This document shows, piece by piece, positions 9,001 through 17,507 of a DNA stretch of 64,000 bases. The translations under genes and the position numbers were made by a program. The DNA is from an uncultured Mycoplasmatota bacterium (GTDB taxonomy: Bacteria; Bacillota_I; Bacilli_A; RF39; UBA660). The stretch lies in assembly GCA_900547775.1 (NCBI GenBank), contig URHW01000001.1, positions 62,001 through 126,000 on the forward strand, read 5' to 3'. The number at the start of each line of letters is the position of its first letter. The stretch's first letter is position 1. The notes beneath the pieces were generated by a model. It saw only the letters and a program-made list of their open reading frames with translations, was not told where the DNA came from and did no database searches.

Positions 9001-10125
9001 TTATTTTCCAGTGTAAAGTCGTTTGATTTTTTGCTCACCTGGAGTGTATCTTTCTTTGCTTATGCAGATTACTTCATTTGGTTTACTTTCAAACATGGAT
9101 TTACCGGTGGTTCTTTCCACAACAAGAACTCCTTTTTGAATTAATGGATCAATCATAGTTTCGTATAATTCTTTAGGTCTTTTATGAGTATTATAAAAGT
9201 TAAATAGTGATGTAAACGATAGAACGTTTGCTTCTCCTTTCATTTCAAGAAAGTATGCTAGGGTTTGATAGTCTAAAACACTTAGTTTAGGCGAACTTTC
9301 AGCAATTTGGTGAATTAGGTATTCTTTTTCTAGTTCTCTTTTGGTTCGTGCTAGCATGTATCTTATAAAATAACTTATGTCTTTAGATTTTTTAGTGTCA
9401 ACAAGCATTCTTTCATATGCAGTTTTATCTAGAGTTATTCCTCTATTAAAGATAATGAATGGATAACAAGCATTTTTCATAAGGTACCATAGAGCAACAG
9501 TTCTAGTAGTTCTACTGTTTACATCAAAGTATGGATGAATGTATTCTAGATAAAAATGCATAATACACGATTTTATAAAGTAGTCTGTCATACATTCTTC
9601 GTTAAATGGTTCATTTATAAAGTTAAGGTAACTTTGAACTAATTCTTCAATTAGAGATGGGGCTACTCCTTTATCCATTGTGTTATCCATTCTCCCGTTA
9701 AACAATATATATACATCATCTTCACGGTAGTACTTACCCATTCTACTTAAATCTCTTGGAGATAGTAATCCATTACTTAAAATTCGATAGAGTTCATTTA
9801 GAGATTCTTCCGTTATGTCATCATGACTTAGTACATATTTGTATCCTTCATATAAGTTGATGATTTGTCTTCTTTGTTTTTCGTCTTTGACTTTTGAGGC
9901 GTCGTTTATAACGCTTTGAATTAGGGTAATATCATCTCTTATTCCCTCAAGGGTATTGTTCGCTTTTATTTCATGAGTTAGCATTACTTTTCTGGCAAAT
10001 TCGTGAGAGTTTAAGAATTCTTCTCCTTTAAGAAATTCTTCTGTTTCTTCTTTTAGAGCTGCATATACATCTTTAGTTATGCCAAAATATCCCCCGCTCT
10101 CATGTGGTAGTTTTAATTTTATCAT
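9001..10125 (-). CDS. Fic-domain protein with variant active-site loop
   Basis: 374 residues. A Fic core sits around residues 180-215 with HPYFDVNSRTTR (197-208) in place of the usual HPFxxGNGRxxR: both loop glycines are replaced (Val and Ser), while His, Asn and both Arg remain. An inhibitory-helix-like NNTLEG lies at 56-61, as in class II Fic proteins that block their own nucleotide site. The C-terminus reads as a winged-helix region (about 275-374). Fic enzymes transfer AMP or other groups to proteins; the changed loop may alter nucleotide use. RBS AAGGGGG. Monocistronic; no antitoxin partner seen. Confidence 0.82.
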   Translation of the reverse strand: MIKLKLPHESGGYFGITKDVYAALKEETEEFLKGEEFLNSHEFARKVMLTHEIKANNTLEGIRDDITLIQSVINDASKVKDEKQRRQIINLYEGYKYVLSHDDITEESLNELYRILSNGLLSPRDLSRMGKYYREDDVYILFNGRMDNTMDKGVAPSLIEELVQSYLNFINEPFNEECMTDYFIKSCIMHFYLEYIHPYFDVNSRTTRTVALWYLMKNACYPFIIFNRGITLDKTAYERMLVDTKKSKDISYFIRYMLARTKRELEKEYLIHQIAESSPKLSVLDYQTLAYFLEMKGEANVLSFTSLFNFYNTHKRPKELYETMIDPLIQKGVLVVERTTGKSMFESKPNEVICISKERYTPGEQKIKRLYTGK

Positions 10126-10182
10126 GTTGTGCCCCCTTAGCGGGTAGTATTATACCACATAAGAAAAAAAAGACAACTATTG

Positions 10183-11004
10183 TTATCTTTCTTGCATTTT
10201 GCAAGCTTCTAATAGGTTGTTAGCAAGCATAGCAATGGTTAGAGGACCTACTCCACCGGGAACTGGGGTTATGTAAGAGGTGATATTTTTGATGTTTTCG
10301 TAGTCAGCATTTCCATAGAGTTTGCCATTTTCACGAATGATACCAACATCTATTAGAATACTTCCTTTTTTAACCATATCACTTGTAACAAGATGTTTTT
10401 TATTTGTTGCACAAACTAGGATGTCTGCTGATAAACATATTTCTTTTAGATTTTCAGTGTGTGAGTGACACATTGTAACTGTTGCATTTTTATTTAATAG
10501 TAAGTTATAGAGTGGCTTACCAATAAGATTACTTCTACCGATAATTACTGCATGTTTTCCTTCAATTTCTGCATTTATTTCTTCTAGAATCTTCATTACT
10601 CCCAGGGCAGTACATGGAATTATAGTATGCTCGCCTTTTACCAGTTTAATAATATTTTCATCTGTTAAGCCATCAATGTCTTTTTCGCTTTTAATTGTAT
10701 TAATTATTTTGTCTTTATTAAATTTTGGCGGTAATGGAAGCTGAACTAAAATGCCGGTTGTTTCGTCTTTATTTAACTTATTTATTAAATTTATAATTTC
10801 TTCTTCACTTGTTGTTTCGTCAAATGTATAGTGATTAAAGTTTGCACCTATTTGGGCACACATTTTTTCTTTTTGTTTAACATAAACAGAACTTGCTTCA
10901 TCATTACCTACTTGAATTACGGCGAGAGTTATTTTTTTACCAGTTATTTCTTTTTTTATTTTGTCTAAGTATTTTTCTTTAATCTGTTTACCATCTATAA
11001 TCAT
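10183..11004 (-). CDS. folD: FolD, methylenetetrahydrofolate dehydrogenase/cyclohydrolase
   Basis: 273 residues, close to the usual 280-290. It has the catalytic Tyr/Lys region YVKQKEKMC, QLPLPP, the nucleotide-binding IIGRSNLIGKP and the C-terminal signature PVPGGVGPLTIAM. It interconverts 5,10-methylene- and 10-formyl-THF for one-carbon metabolism, using NADP or NAD. Its ATG overlaps the TGA of the upstream acyltransferase (ATGA), so it is the last gene of the lipid operon described next, an unusual pairing. Confidence 0.95.
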   Translation of the reverse strand: MIIDGKQIKEKYLDKIKKEITGKKITLAVIQVGNDEASSVYVKQKEKMCAQIGANFNHYTFDETTSEEEIINLINKLNKDETTGILVQLPLPPKFNKDKIINTIKSEKDIDGLTDENIIKLVKGEHTIIPCTALGVMKILEEINAEIEGKHAVIIGRSNLIGKPLYNLLLNKNATVTMCHSHTENLKEICLSADILVCATNKKHLVTSDMVKKGSILIDVGIIRENGKLYGNADYENIKNITSYITPVPGGVGPLTIAMLANNLLEACKMQER

Positions 11005-11843
11005 TTTAATAGTCCTTTACTTTTTAATATTAAATCTTTAATACTTGATGATAGCTTTTCATTTGCTTCTTCTAAGTTATCATTTTCTTCTACTTTAAAT
11101 GGGGTGCCAAATTCGACAGTTAGATTGTTTTTTAGAATATGATATTTACCACTTATAGCATAAGGTACAATGGTACTTCCTGTTTTTTGAGCAATTGATA
11201 CAGTACCGAATTTTATTGGTAGTAAGAGATTGTCTCTATATTCTTCGTATGTTATTTCACCTTTTTGAAGTAAGTTTATTAAATAGTTATCTAAATCTAG
11301 GATTGCGAATGTAGCATCGTTAGATGTTATCCTTTTACTCTCAACTAATTTTTTTAAAAATTCATATTGACTAACTAAAGTCATATTTTTTTTCATTAAT
11401 TTTTTATACTTTTTTAGAGTCATTATGTCCTTTACTAGTTCATAACTTTCTTCTAGTTTTTCGTCTTTGCAAGCCAAACTGTTTCTGGTACCTTCTGGAT
11501 ATATTCCTAGAGCCCAACCTTTGTTAAGAACACTTATGGCAATTTCTTTAGATGATCCACCGTGGTGTTCTCTATCGACTGATATGCAACCAGAAGCTTT
11601 AAAGAACCAAGCAAATGGTCCATCGAAGTATTCTTTTTTAGCCATGTAATGAAGCATTCTTTTTGTTGATAAGATTGGTAAGCACTGGTCTAATAAATGA
11701 ATATGATTACCGCAAACAATTATTGGTCCTTCTTTAGGAATTACTTCTTTATTTTTATATGTTGGCCTTAAAAGAATGGTAAAGATTGCTCCTAGAACGC
11801 CTTTAAATATTCTAAAACCATGAATGTGTTTTTCTTTTTCCAT
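11001..11843 (-). CDS. PlsC-type acyltransferase with internal insertion
   Basis: 280 residues. The acyltransferase motifs are NHIHLLDQ (the H-x4-D catalytic pair, about residue 47) and GIYPEGTRN (about 116). Between this and the C-terminal KTGSTIVPYAISG is a charged insertion of about 80 residues (KKYKKLMKKNMTL...), making it longer than a minimal PlsC. It probably acylates lysophosphatidate at the membrane face. Coupled by ATGA to folD and 1 base after the acyl-CoA synthetase-like gene. Confidence 0.85.
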   Translation of the reverse strand: MEKEKHIHGFRIFKGVLGAIFTILLRPTYKNKEVIPKEGPIIVCGNHIHLLDQCLPILSTKRMLHYMAKKEYFDGPFAWFFKASGCISVDREHHGGSSKEIAISVLNKGWALGIYPEGTRNSLACKDEKLEESYELVKDIMTLKKYKKLMKKNMTLVSQYEFLKKLVESKRITSNDATFAILDLDNYLINLLQKGEITYEEYRDNLLLPIKFGTVSIAQKTGSTIVPYAISGKYHILKNNLTVEFGTPFKVEENDNLEEANEKLSSSIKDLILKSKGLLK

Positions 11844-11844
11844 C

Positions 11845-13602
11845 TTATTTCACCTTACTATATTTTTTAGTGCATTCTTCTTCTAACTTACGATAGTTTA
11901 CTTTACCGATTAAGGTTTTGGGAATGCTTTTAATGTATTCGTATCGATATGGCATTGAGTATTTAGCAATTGATTTTGCACAATATTCTTTGATATCGTT
12001 TGTTAATTCTTCACTTGGTGTGAAGTTACTTCTTAAGACGATGCACGCTACAGGTACTTGTTTTTTGTATGGGTGTGGTATGCCAACTACTACGCAAGAT
12101 AGAACTGCTGGATGAGAGTCAACTATTTTTTCAACGAATGATGGATAGATGTTGTAACCGCTAGAGATAATCATTCTTTTTAGTCTTGATGTGAAGAAGA
12201 TTAAGCCTTCTTCGTCTTTATACCCCACATCACCAGTGTGTAAGTATGTGTTACCATCTGGATGAACTTTTAAGGTGTTTGCAGTTTCTTCCGGTTCGTT
12301 TAGATAACCTAACATTACGGTTGGACCACAAATACATATTTCGCCTTCTTTGCCCGTTCTAACTTCTTTAGTAGTTCCTGGTTTAATTATTTTTATTTGC
12401 ATGTCTGGGAATGGTAAACCTAAAGCTCCTTCTTTAAAGTAATGCTTTGGTGTTAGGATAGTGGCTGCCACTGATTCGGTTAGACCATAACCTACTCTTA
12501 TTTGAGCATTTGATCCATGGGCTAATAAGTATTCGTTAACTCTGTTTCTTAGTTCTGGTTTTAAGGTGTCACCACCACAAATACAATTAGTTACACATTT
12601 TAGATATTTGGAATTATCTTGATTGTTAATTAGTCCTTCATACATTGTTGGAACACCAATTAGGAATGCTGGATGATATAATTTAATTAATCTAGCAAAT
12701 TCGTTTACTTTAAATGCAGGAATTAGAATACATTTCATGCCGGAGATAAGTTCTGTATGAACGCTTACACCTAGTCCGAATCCGTGAAAGATTGGCATTA
12801 CTGTTAGAACGGCTTCACCTACTTTGGCACCAGTCATTTTAAATGCTTGCATACCTTCAGCGTTGAAGTTTTTGTTTGATAGAACTACTCCTTTTGGTTT
12901 ACCAGTTGTTCCACCACTATAAAGGATTACGGCTTCTTTAGATGCTCTGTTGGTTACCTTGTACTTTCCATCATAGCCATATCCTGTGTCAAAGAAGTTT
13001 TTAAATGGTACAACTATGTCATTGTATTCTATTTTAGATGTTTTATTTTCTTTGAAGAGGTTTGTTACAAATGTGTATGCGCTTATTGTTTTTTGCATTA
13101 CTTTAAACATACCATCAGTTACATCAGCAATAATTATTTTTTTGGCATTTACTCTGCTGGCTGCTTTGATTACTTTTTCGGCAAAGATGTTTATGGTTAG
13201 GATGTATTTACTGTTTGCTGCGTCCATATAAAACTCAATTTCGTTTTCACTTGATAGAGGGTGAATCATACTTGCTACTGCTCCAGCCATATTAATTGCG
13301 TAGAACATAATAATTGCTTCTGGGGTGTTCGGCATACAGATAGTTACACGTTCTCCTTCTTCTACACCGTTTGCTTTTAAGGCTTTAGCACATGTTTCAA
13401 TTTTTTCATAAAGTTTTTTATATGATAAGGTTTTGCCATAGTACTGAAGGGCTCCATTATGAGGATATTTCATAACAGTTTCGTAAACCATTTCATGCAT
13501 CATTTTATCTGGGTAATCTAAATGAGCAGGCATTTCTCCATATAAATCGTAGTATGGTTTTTCTAATTCTTTTGTATTAAATATTCTTTTTATAAAATTC
13601 AT
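11845..13602 (-). CDS. AMP-forming acyl-CoA/acyl-acid synthetase
   Basis: 585 residues from the ATG at 13602; an in-frame GTG 9 bases upstream is too close to the AAAGGA ribosome site. Adenylate-forming motifs are clear: ILYSGGTTGKPKGV (P-loop), VGYGLTES, YLHTGDVGY and the C-terminal KTLIGKVNYRKL with its catalytic Lys. It activates fatty acids with ATP and CoA (or a carrier). Flanked on both sides by PlsC-type acyltransferases, it suggests uptake of exogenous fatty acids into phospholipid. Confidence 0.9.
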   Translation of the reverse strand: MNFIKRIFNTKELEKPYYDLYGEMPAHLDYPDKMMHEMVYETVMKYPHNGALQYYGKTLSYKKLYEKIETCAKALKANGVEEGERVTICMPNTPEAIIMFYAINMAGAVASMIHPLSSENEIEFYMDAANSKYILTINIFAEKVIKAASRVNAKKIIIADVTDGMFKVMQKTISAYTFVTNLFKENKTSKIEYNDIVVPFKNFFDTGYGYDGKYKVTNRASKEAVILYSGGTTGKPKGVVLSNKNFNAEGMQAFKMTGAKVGEAVLTVMPIFHGFGLGVSVHTELISGMKCILIPAFKVNEFARLIKLYHPAFLIGVPTMYEGLINNQDNSKYLKCVTNCICGGDTLKPELRNRVNEYLLAHGSNAQIRVGYGLTESVAATILTPKHYFKEGALGLPFPDMQIKIIKPGTTKEVRTGKEGEICICGPTVMLGYLNEPEETANTLKVHPDGNTYLHTGDVGYKDEEGLIFFTSRLKRMIISSGYNIYPSFVEKIVDSHPAVLSCVVVGIPHPYKKQVPVACIVLRSNFTPSEELTNDIKEYCAKSIAKYSMPYRYEYIKSIPKTLIGKVNYRKLEEECTKKYSKVK

Positions 13603-13603
13603 T

Positions 13604-14179
13604 TTATTCACATTCCTTTATTAGTTTAATTACTTTTTGTTCTAGTAATTTTGTTTCTTTTTCGATGTCGTTAGTTTCAGGAAAATAAGCATCCCCAAAT
13701 TTAATCTTTAATTTTCCTCTTTTATATTTTCCATTAATAGCAAATGGCAAGATTTTACAGTTATTTTCTAAAGACATTCTGACTGCACCTTTTTTAAATG
13801 GCATAATTATGTCATCTGTACGATTGATGGTGCCTTCAGGAAATATACCAACCATTCCACCTTCACTTAAAACTTTATTTACGGCAGGCATTACAGTAGC
13901 GTCGTGAATTTTTCTATTGACAGGGATGATGCCCGACATTCTAAACAAGAAACCAAATGGTGGTTTTAGAAGTTCTCTTTTTGCAACAAATCTAATATCT
14001 CTTCTAGTGCAGCATCCTGCTAGTAAGCAACAATCTTTCATGTTTGTATGGGTCCCAGCAATAATAATCTTTCCCTCTTTAGGAATACTTTCTTTATTAA
14101 TAATCACAGGTTTATAAATCAACTTCATATACACACCAACTATAGGTGCACATATACGGTACAATAACGTATCAAACAT
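13604..14179 (-). CDS. PlsC-type 1-acyl-glycerol-3-phosphate acyltransferase
   Basis: 191 residues. Catalytic GTHTNMKDCCLL supplies H-x4-D and GIFPEGTIN the substrate motif; a hydrophobic N-terminus suits membrane association. Size is that of a minimal PlsC. First gene of the leftward cluster plsC-synthetase-plsC-folD; its stop is 1 base from the next ATG. Confidence 0.87.
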   Translation of the reverse strand: MFDTLLYRICAPIVGVYMKLIYKPVIINKESIPKEGKIIIAGTHTNMKDCCLLAGCCTRRDIRFVAKRELLKPPFGFLFRMSGIIPVNRKIHDATVMPAVNKVLSEGGMVGIFPEGTINRTDDIIMPFKKGAVRMSLENNCKILPFAINGKYKRGKLKIKFGDAYFPETNDIEKETKLLEQKVIKLIKECE

Positions 14180-14223
14180 ATTCTTACCATCTTTCCAAAA
14201 TATATTTTAACATATCTTATAGC

Positions 14224-14257
14224 AAAAAAAAAGTAAACTACTTTATTTTGTAGTTTA
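14224..14257 (-). terminator. Terminator after the 236-residue membrane protein gene
   Basis: Minus-strand stem AAACTAC/GTAGTTT (14235-14241, 14250-14256) followed by a run of at least eight Ts. Confidence 0.8.
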
Positions 14258-14258
14258 A

Positions 14259-14969
14259 TTAGCTTGCAGCAAGCATTATCAAAACAATAGTAATTGTTAT
14301 AAGTAAAATTATGGTGTTTATTATTGCTGCAACAAATAAGTTTTTAAAACTGTTCTTTTTAGCCTTTTCTTTATTAGTAATTGCTTCTTCATCTAGATAA
14401 GATTTTATAAATGGACTTACAATTATTCCTCTCTTTTCAAGGCTTGCAAAATAAGCATATTTATTTTGGATATCTATTTCCTTAGCAATTTTTATTTCAC
14501 TAATACTATTTTCTTTAGAAAGTGCGTTGTATTTGTGATAGATTTCAATTACTTTTTGCATATTTTCTTCTTCGTTAAATGGTATTTTCTTGCTTTCGGT
14601 TTTTATTATAGTCCATGCTCCTGTAATTGTGAAAATTAATGAATAGAGGTAATCACTTGTTAGACTAGTCATGAATTTGGGACTGTTAAGTAATGATTTT
14701 AGTTTTATATCTTGAGTTATGCTTATTAAGTATGGGAATAATATAAAAGAAATTATTGTTGTTGAAATTAGCGCAGTAATCCAAATGATATATTTTTTAT
14801 TTATAATGTCTTGCCCACTTGATTTTTTATAAAATAATGTAGCACCATACGGTACAAGCATAAAGAAAACACTAGAAAGATAACCAATCATATAAAGAAT
14901 AATTGCTGGGATGCTGAAAATAAGAGCACCAACAAATGCACTAATAAAATTTCTAATACTACTTTTCAT
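14259..14969 (-). CDS. Membrane protein of unknown function next to mscL
   Basis: 236 residues with two N-terminal hairpins of hydrophobic helices (about 8-45 and 63-85), another near 105-120, a soluble helical middle (EENMQKVIEIYHKYNALSKE), and a C-terminal helix at about 212-234. The ATG lies inside the end of mscL with no good ribosome site, so it is probably translationally coupled. Not recognised. Confidence 0.6.
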   Translation of the reverse strand: MKSSIRNFISAFVGALIFSIPAIILYMIGYLSSVFFMLVPYGATLFYKKSSGQDIINKKYIIWITALISTTIISFILFPYLISITQDIKLKSLLNSPKFMTSLTSDYLYSLIFTITGAWTIIKTESKKIPFNEEENMQKVIEIYHKYNALSKENSISEIKIAKEIDIQNKYAYFASLEKRGIIVSPFIKSYLDEEAITNKEKAKKNSFKNLFVAAIINTIILLITITIVLIMLAAS

Positions 14970-15402
14970 TTTTTAATAAATCTCTAATTTCTTCTAGTAA
15001 TAATACTTCATCACTTTTTTTAGGTTCTTCCTTTACTTCTTTTTTAGGCTCTTCTTTTTTACGGTTTAGTTTATTTATTAGTTTAACAAATGTGAAGATG
15101 CAAGCTGCGACAATTAGGAAATCTAAAATGTTTTGAATGAATACTCCATAACTTACTGTGGCATCTTTAATTTTAAATGTTAGGTTAGTAAAGTCAATTC
15201 CACCTATTATGATTCCAATTAAAGGCATAATGATATCATTTACTAGTGATGATACTATTTTACTAAAGGCACCACCGATAATAACACCTACTGCTAAGTC
15301 AATTACATTACCTTTAGATATAAACTCTTTAAATTCTTTAAATGTTTTATTACTTTTTTCTTTTATTTCTTTAGTTAATTCTTTATTACTTTTCTTTCCC
15401 AT
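14959..15402 (-). CDS. mscL: MscL large-conductance mechanosensitive channel
   Basis: 147 residues. The conserved N-terminal helix and TM1 read FKEFISKGNVIDLAVGVIIG, followed by TM2 (VFIQNILDFLIVAACIFTF) and a charged C-terminal helix KKEEPKKEVKEEP longer than usual. Releases solutes on hypo-osmotic shock. RBS AGAAGGAAG. Overlaps the next gene by 11 bases. Confidence 0.96.
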   Translation of the reverse strand: MGKKSNKELTKEIKEKSNKTFKEFKEFISKGNVIDLAVGVIIGGAFSKIVSSLVNDIIMPLIGIIIGGIDFTNLTFKIKDATVSYGVFIQNILDFLIVAACIFTFVKLINKLNRKKEEPKKEVKEEPKKSDEVLLLEEIRDLLKNEK

Positions 15403-15436
15403 ATTACTTCCTTCTTTCTATGGTATTATATCATAA

Positions 15437-15466
15437 ATAAAAAAGAAGAACAATTTATGTTCTTAC
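15437..15466 (-). terminator. Terminator overlapping the stop codon of the lipoprotein gene
   Basis: Minus-strand stem AAGAACA/TGTTCTT (15446-15452, 15458-15464) followed by CTTTTTT. Confidence 0.8.
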
Positions 15467-15948
15467 TCAAATGATACTGATTTTGCCCATGTTTTAAATG
15501 TGCTTTCAAATTTTTCTTGATTGCTACTATCACATGCAAAATTAAATAACCAGAAGGCATCATTACTTTTATACATTGTAGCGATATAGAAATATGTTTT
15601 TCCATTTACATCACTTGTATAAGTAAAGTATGTTAGGCCATCTTCGGTTTTGATTTCGCTATCTTTTTGATTGTTAGTAGTTACTGCTTTAGCATAATCT
15701 TCGACTGTACTTTCTTTTGTTAAGCCTGCTGCTTCTAATGTGCTGAATTCTTCTTTTAGACCAGTTACAATTGCATCCATACTTTCAAAATAAACGGTTG
15801 CAGATACTAAATCTTTTTCAGTAAATTCATCTGTTAAGGTTATAGACATACCTTTGTCTTTAAATGTTTTTTCTTCTGGTTCTAGTAAAGCACAACCAGT
15901 AACTGCTACTATAATTAATAATAATACATATAATACTTTTTTCTTCAT
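15463..15948 (-). CDS. Small lipoprotein
   Basis: 161 residues. Signal peptide ends in a lipobox VTGC near residue 19, then a 140-residue beta-rich domain (SITLTDEF...TYFYIATMYKS...FACDSSNQEKF) of the type seen in small Gram-positive lipoproteins of unknown role. RBS AGAGGAATAAAA overlaps the end of the upstream gene, so it is third in a stress-type operon with the DUF4097-like and LiaF-like proteins. Confidence 0.75.
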   Translation of the reverse strand: MKKKVLYVLLLIIVAVTGCALLEPEEKTFKDKGMSITLTDEFTEKDLVSATVYFESMDAIVTGLKEEFSTLEAAGLTKESTVEDYAKAVTTNNQKDSEIKTEDGLTYFTYTSDVNGKTYFYIATMYKSNDAFWLFNFACDSSNQEKFESTFKTWAKSVSFE

Positions 15949-15950
15949 TT

Positions 15951-16736
15951 TTATTCCTCTTTCATTTTAATTTCGATTGAACCTACTCCGCCATCTATTT
16001 TAACTAGTGATGAGCCAGTTCCTACTTTTTCTTCGTCTTTTAAATCTTTACCATCTAAGGAGATTGAACCAATTCCTTTTGAAATATCTAAGGTGTAATC
16101 ATTTTGAGAACCAATAAGGTTTAGTTCTAATTTACCAACACCTGTGTCGATTTCATTTTCACCTGTAAGAATACTGGTAATGGTTGTTTTACCAATACCT
16201 AAGTCCATATCTAAGTTATAGATACTACCGTCACTTATAACTACATTACCTGCTCCACCATCAATGTCACAGTTTTTAGTTACTACTAAGTTGTTTATTT
16301 GAACGCTTCCTGCACCTATATCTAGGCTAAAGTTTTCGGCTTTAAGATTTTCAATATTTATTTTGCCAGCACCTGTATCAATTATGGCATCATTTAAAAT
16401 CATATCTCTAGGGATAGTAATTATTACTTCACTTTTTTTACTTCTAAAGTGTCCTTTTTCTTTAATAATAATTTTATTAGTGTCTTTTTCAGCAGTAATT
16501 TCTTTATTATTTATAATGTAATCAAAAGTATCTCCTTCTTTAATAGTTAAACTACTAGTTGCTAAATTAACAACTAAGTATGCTTCACTTTGGGGTATTT
16601 CGACTTTTTTATCTTTGTATTGAAATCCATCACCAATTAGGCCAATGATGTTTGCTAAGATTAGAAATATTTCACAAATTAAATAAACTGCAAATGCAAT
16701 AGCAGCATATTTGATTATTGTTTGTCCTTTATTCAT
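15951..16736 (-). CDS. DUF4097-like membrane-anchored beta-repeat protein
   Basis: 261 residues. One N-terminal membrane helix, then a repetitive beta structure with recurring D-x-G-x-G units (IDTGAGKINIEN, LDIGAGSVQINN, IDGGAGNVVISD, MDLGIGKTTI, IDTGVGKLELN). This right-handed-helix-like repeat is the DUF4097/LiaX type. Its ATG overlaps the TGA of the LiaF-like gene. Likely senses or buffers envelope stress; inference from family and neighbour. Confidence 0.78.
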   Translation of the reverse strand: MNKGQTIIKYAAIAFAVYLICEIFLILANIIGLIGDGFQYKDKKVEIPQSEAYLVVNLATSSLTIKEGDTFDYIINNKEITAEKDTNKIIIKEKGHFRSKKSEVIITIPRDMILNDAIIDTGAGKINIENLKAENFSLDIGAGSVQINNLVVTKNCDIDGGAGNVVISDGSIYNLDMDLGIGKTTITSILTGENEIDTGVGKLELNLIGSQNDYTLDISKGIGSISLDGKDLKDEEKVGTGSSLVKIDGGVGSIEIKMKEE

Positions 16737-17395
16737 TTGACTTCAACTCCACCAAATAAGCATGTTGCGTTCACATAAATAGTTTTGCCTGGCTTATCCA
16801 TTTTACTTTTACCATCTACCCCACCAAAGATACTTGTTGAAGTGATTTTAACGTTTACGTCTTTAGGTACTAGAATAGTTATTCCACCAAAGATTGCACT
16901 TGCTTCGATTACAACGTCGTCATTAATGATAGCATTTCTTAAATCACATTTGATACCACCAAAGACTGCATCTAATTTTGTTCCCGTAAATTCTTCTTTA
17001 GATAAGTCTAGATTTTGGCCACTAAATGTAGCATTGTAATTAGTTCCGCCTACGGCTTTTACATTTTCAATGTTTTTTGCTTTGATTTTACCTTTAAAGA
17101 TAAATGATAAACCCGTAACAATTAAAACGCATGGAACAATTAGTTTTAATACGATATCAAATTTTAAGACATCTTGACATGATAGTAAGAGAAGTACACC
17201 AACAAATAAGCCAATTAATGAGCCAGTTCTATCATCTTCATCAAATAAACCAAGAAAACTTGGAATAATGATAAATAGTGTCCACCAACCATCAAATAGT
17301 AAGTTAACTTTTACTACTCCAGTCGCGTATAAACCAAACCATACACCTACAAGTACTAGGATAATACCTAATATAATATTCTTACAATTCTTCAT
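16733..17395 (-). CDS. LiaF-like membrane protein
   Basis: 220 residues. Four membrane helices in the first about 95 residues, then a beta domain with repeated FGG motifs (VFGGIKCDL, IFGGITILVP, IFGGVDGKS, LFGGVEVK) as in LiaF/DUF5668-DUF2154 proteins that restrain a cell-wall stress two-component system. No LiaR/S-type regulators lie alongside. Coupled to the DUF4097-like gene by ATGA; first gene of a three-gene operon. Confidence 0.8.
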   Translation of the reverse strand: MKNCKNIILGIILVLVGVWFGLYATGVVKVNLLFDGWWTLFIIIPSFLGLFDEDDRTGSLIGLFVGVLLLLSCQDVLKFDIVLKLIVPCVLIVTGLSFIFKGKIKAKNIENVKAVGGTNYNATFSGQNLDLSKEEFTGTKLDAVFGGIKCDLRNAIINDDVVIEASAIFGGITILVPKDVNVKITSTSIFGGVDGKSKMDKPGKTIYVNATCLFGGVEVK

Positions 17396-17452
17396 ACATT
17401 TCCTCCTACCATAAGTTTAACATAATCATCTAAAATAGCAATATCTAACGCG

Positions 17453-17486
17453 AAAAAAGATATGAAATTAATCACATCTTTTATTA
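17453..17486 (-). terminator. Terminator after the SipW-type secreted protein gene
   Basis: Minus-strand imperfect stem AAAAGATGTGA / TTCATATCTTTT (G-T pairs) with a 5-base loop and trailing T run. Confidence 0.7.
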
Positions 17487-17507
17487 AATATAAACATTAT
17501 TTAGGCC

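Noticed and set aside
9001..10125. Fic gene as part of a Doc/Phd toxin-antitoxin module
   Set aside because: No small partner gene adjoins it, and the inhibitory-like motif is within the protein itself.
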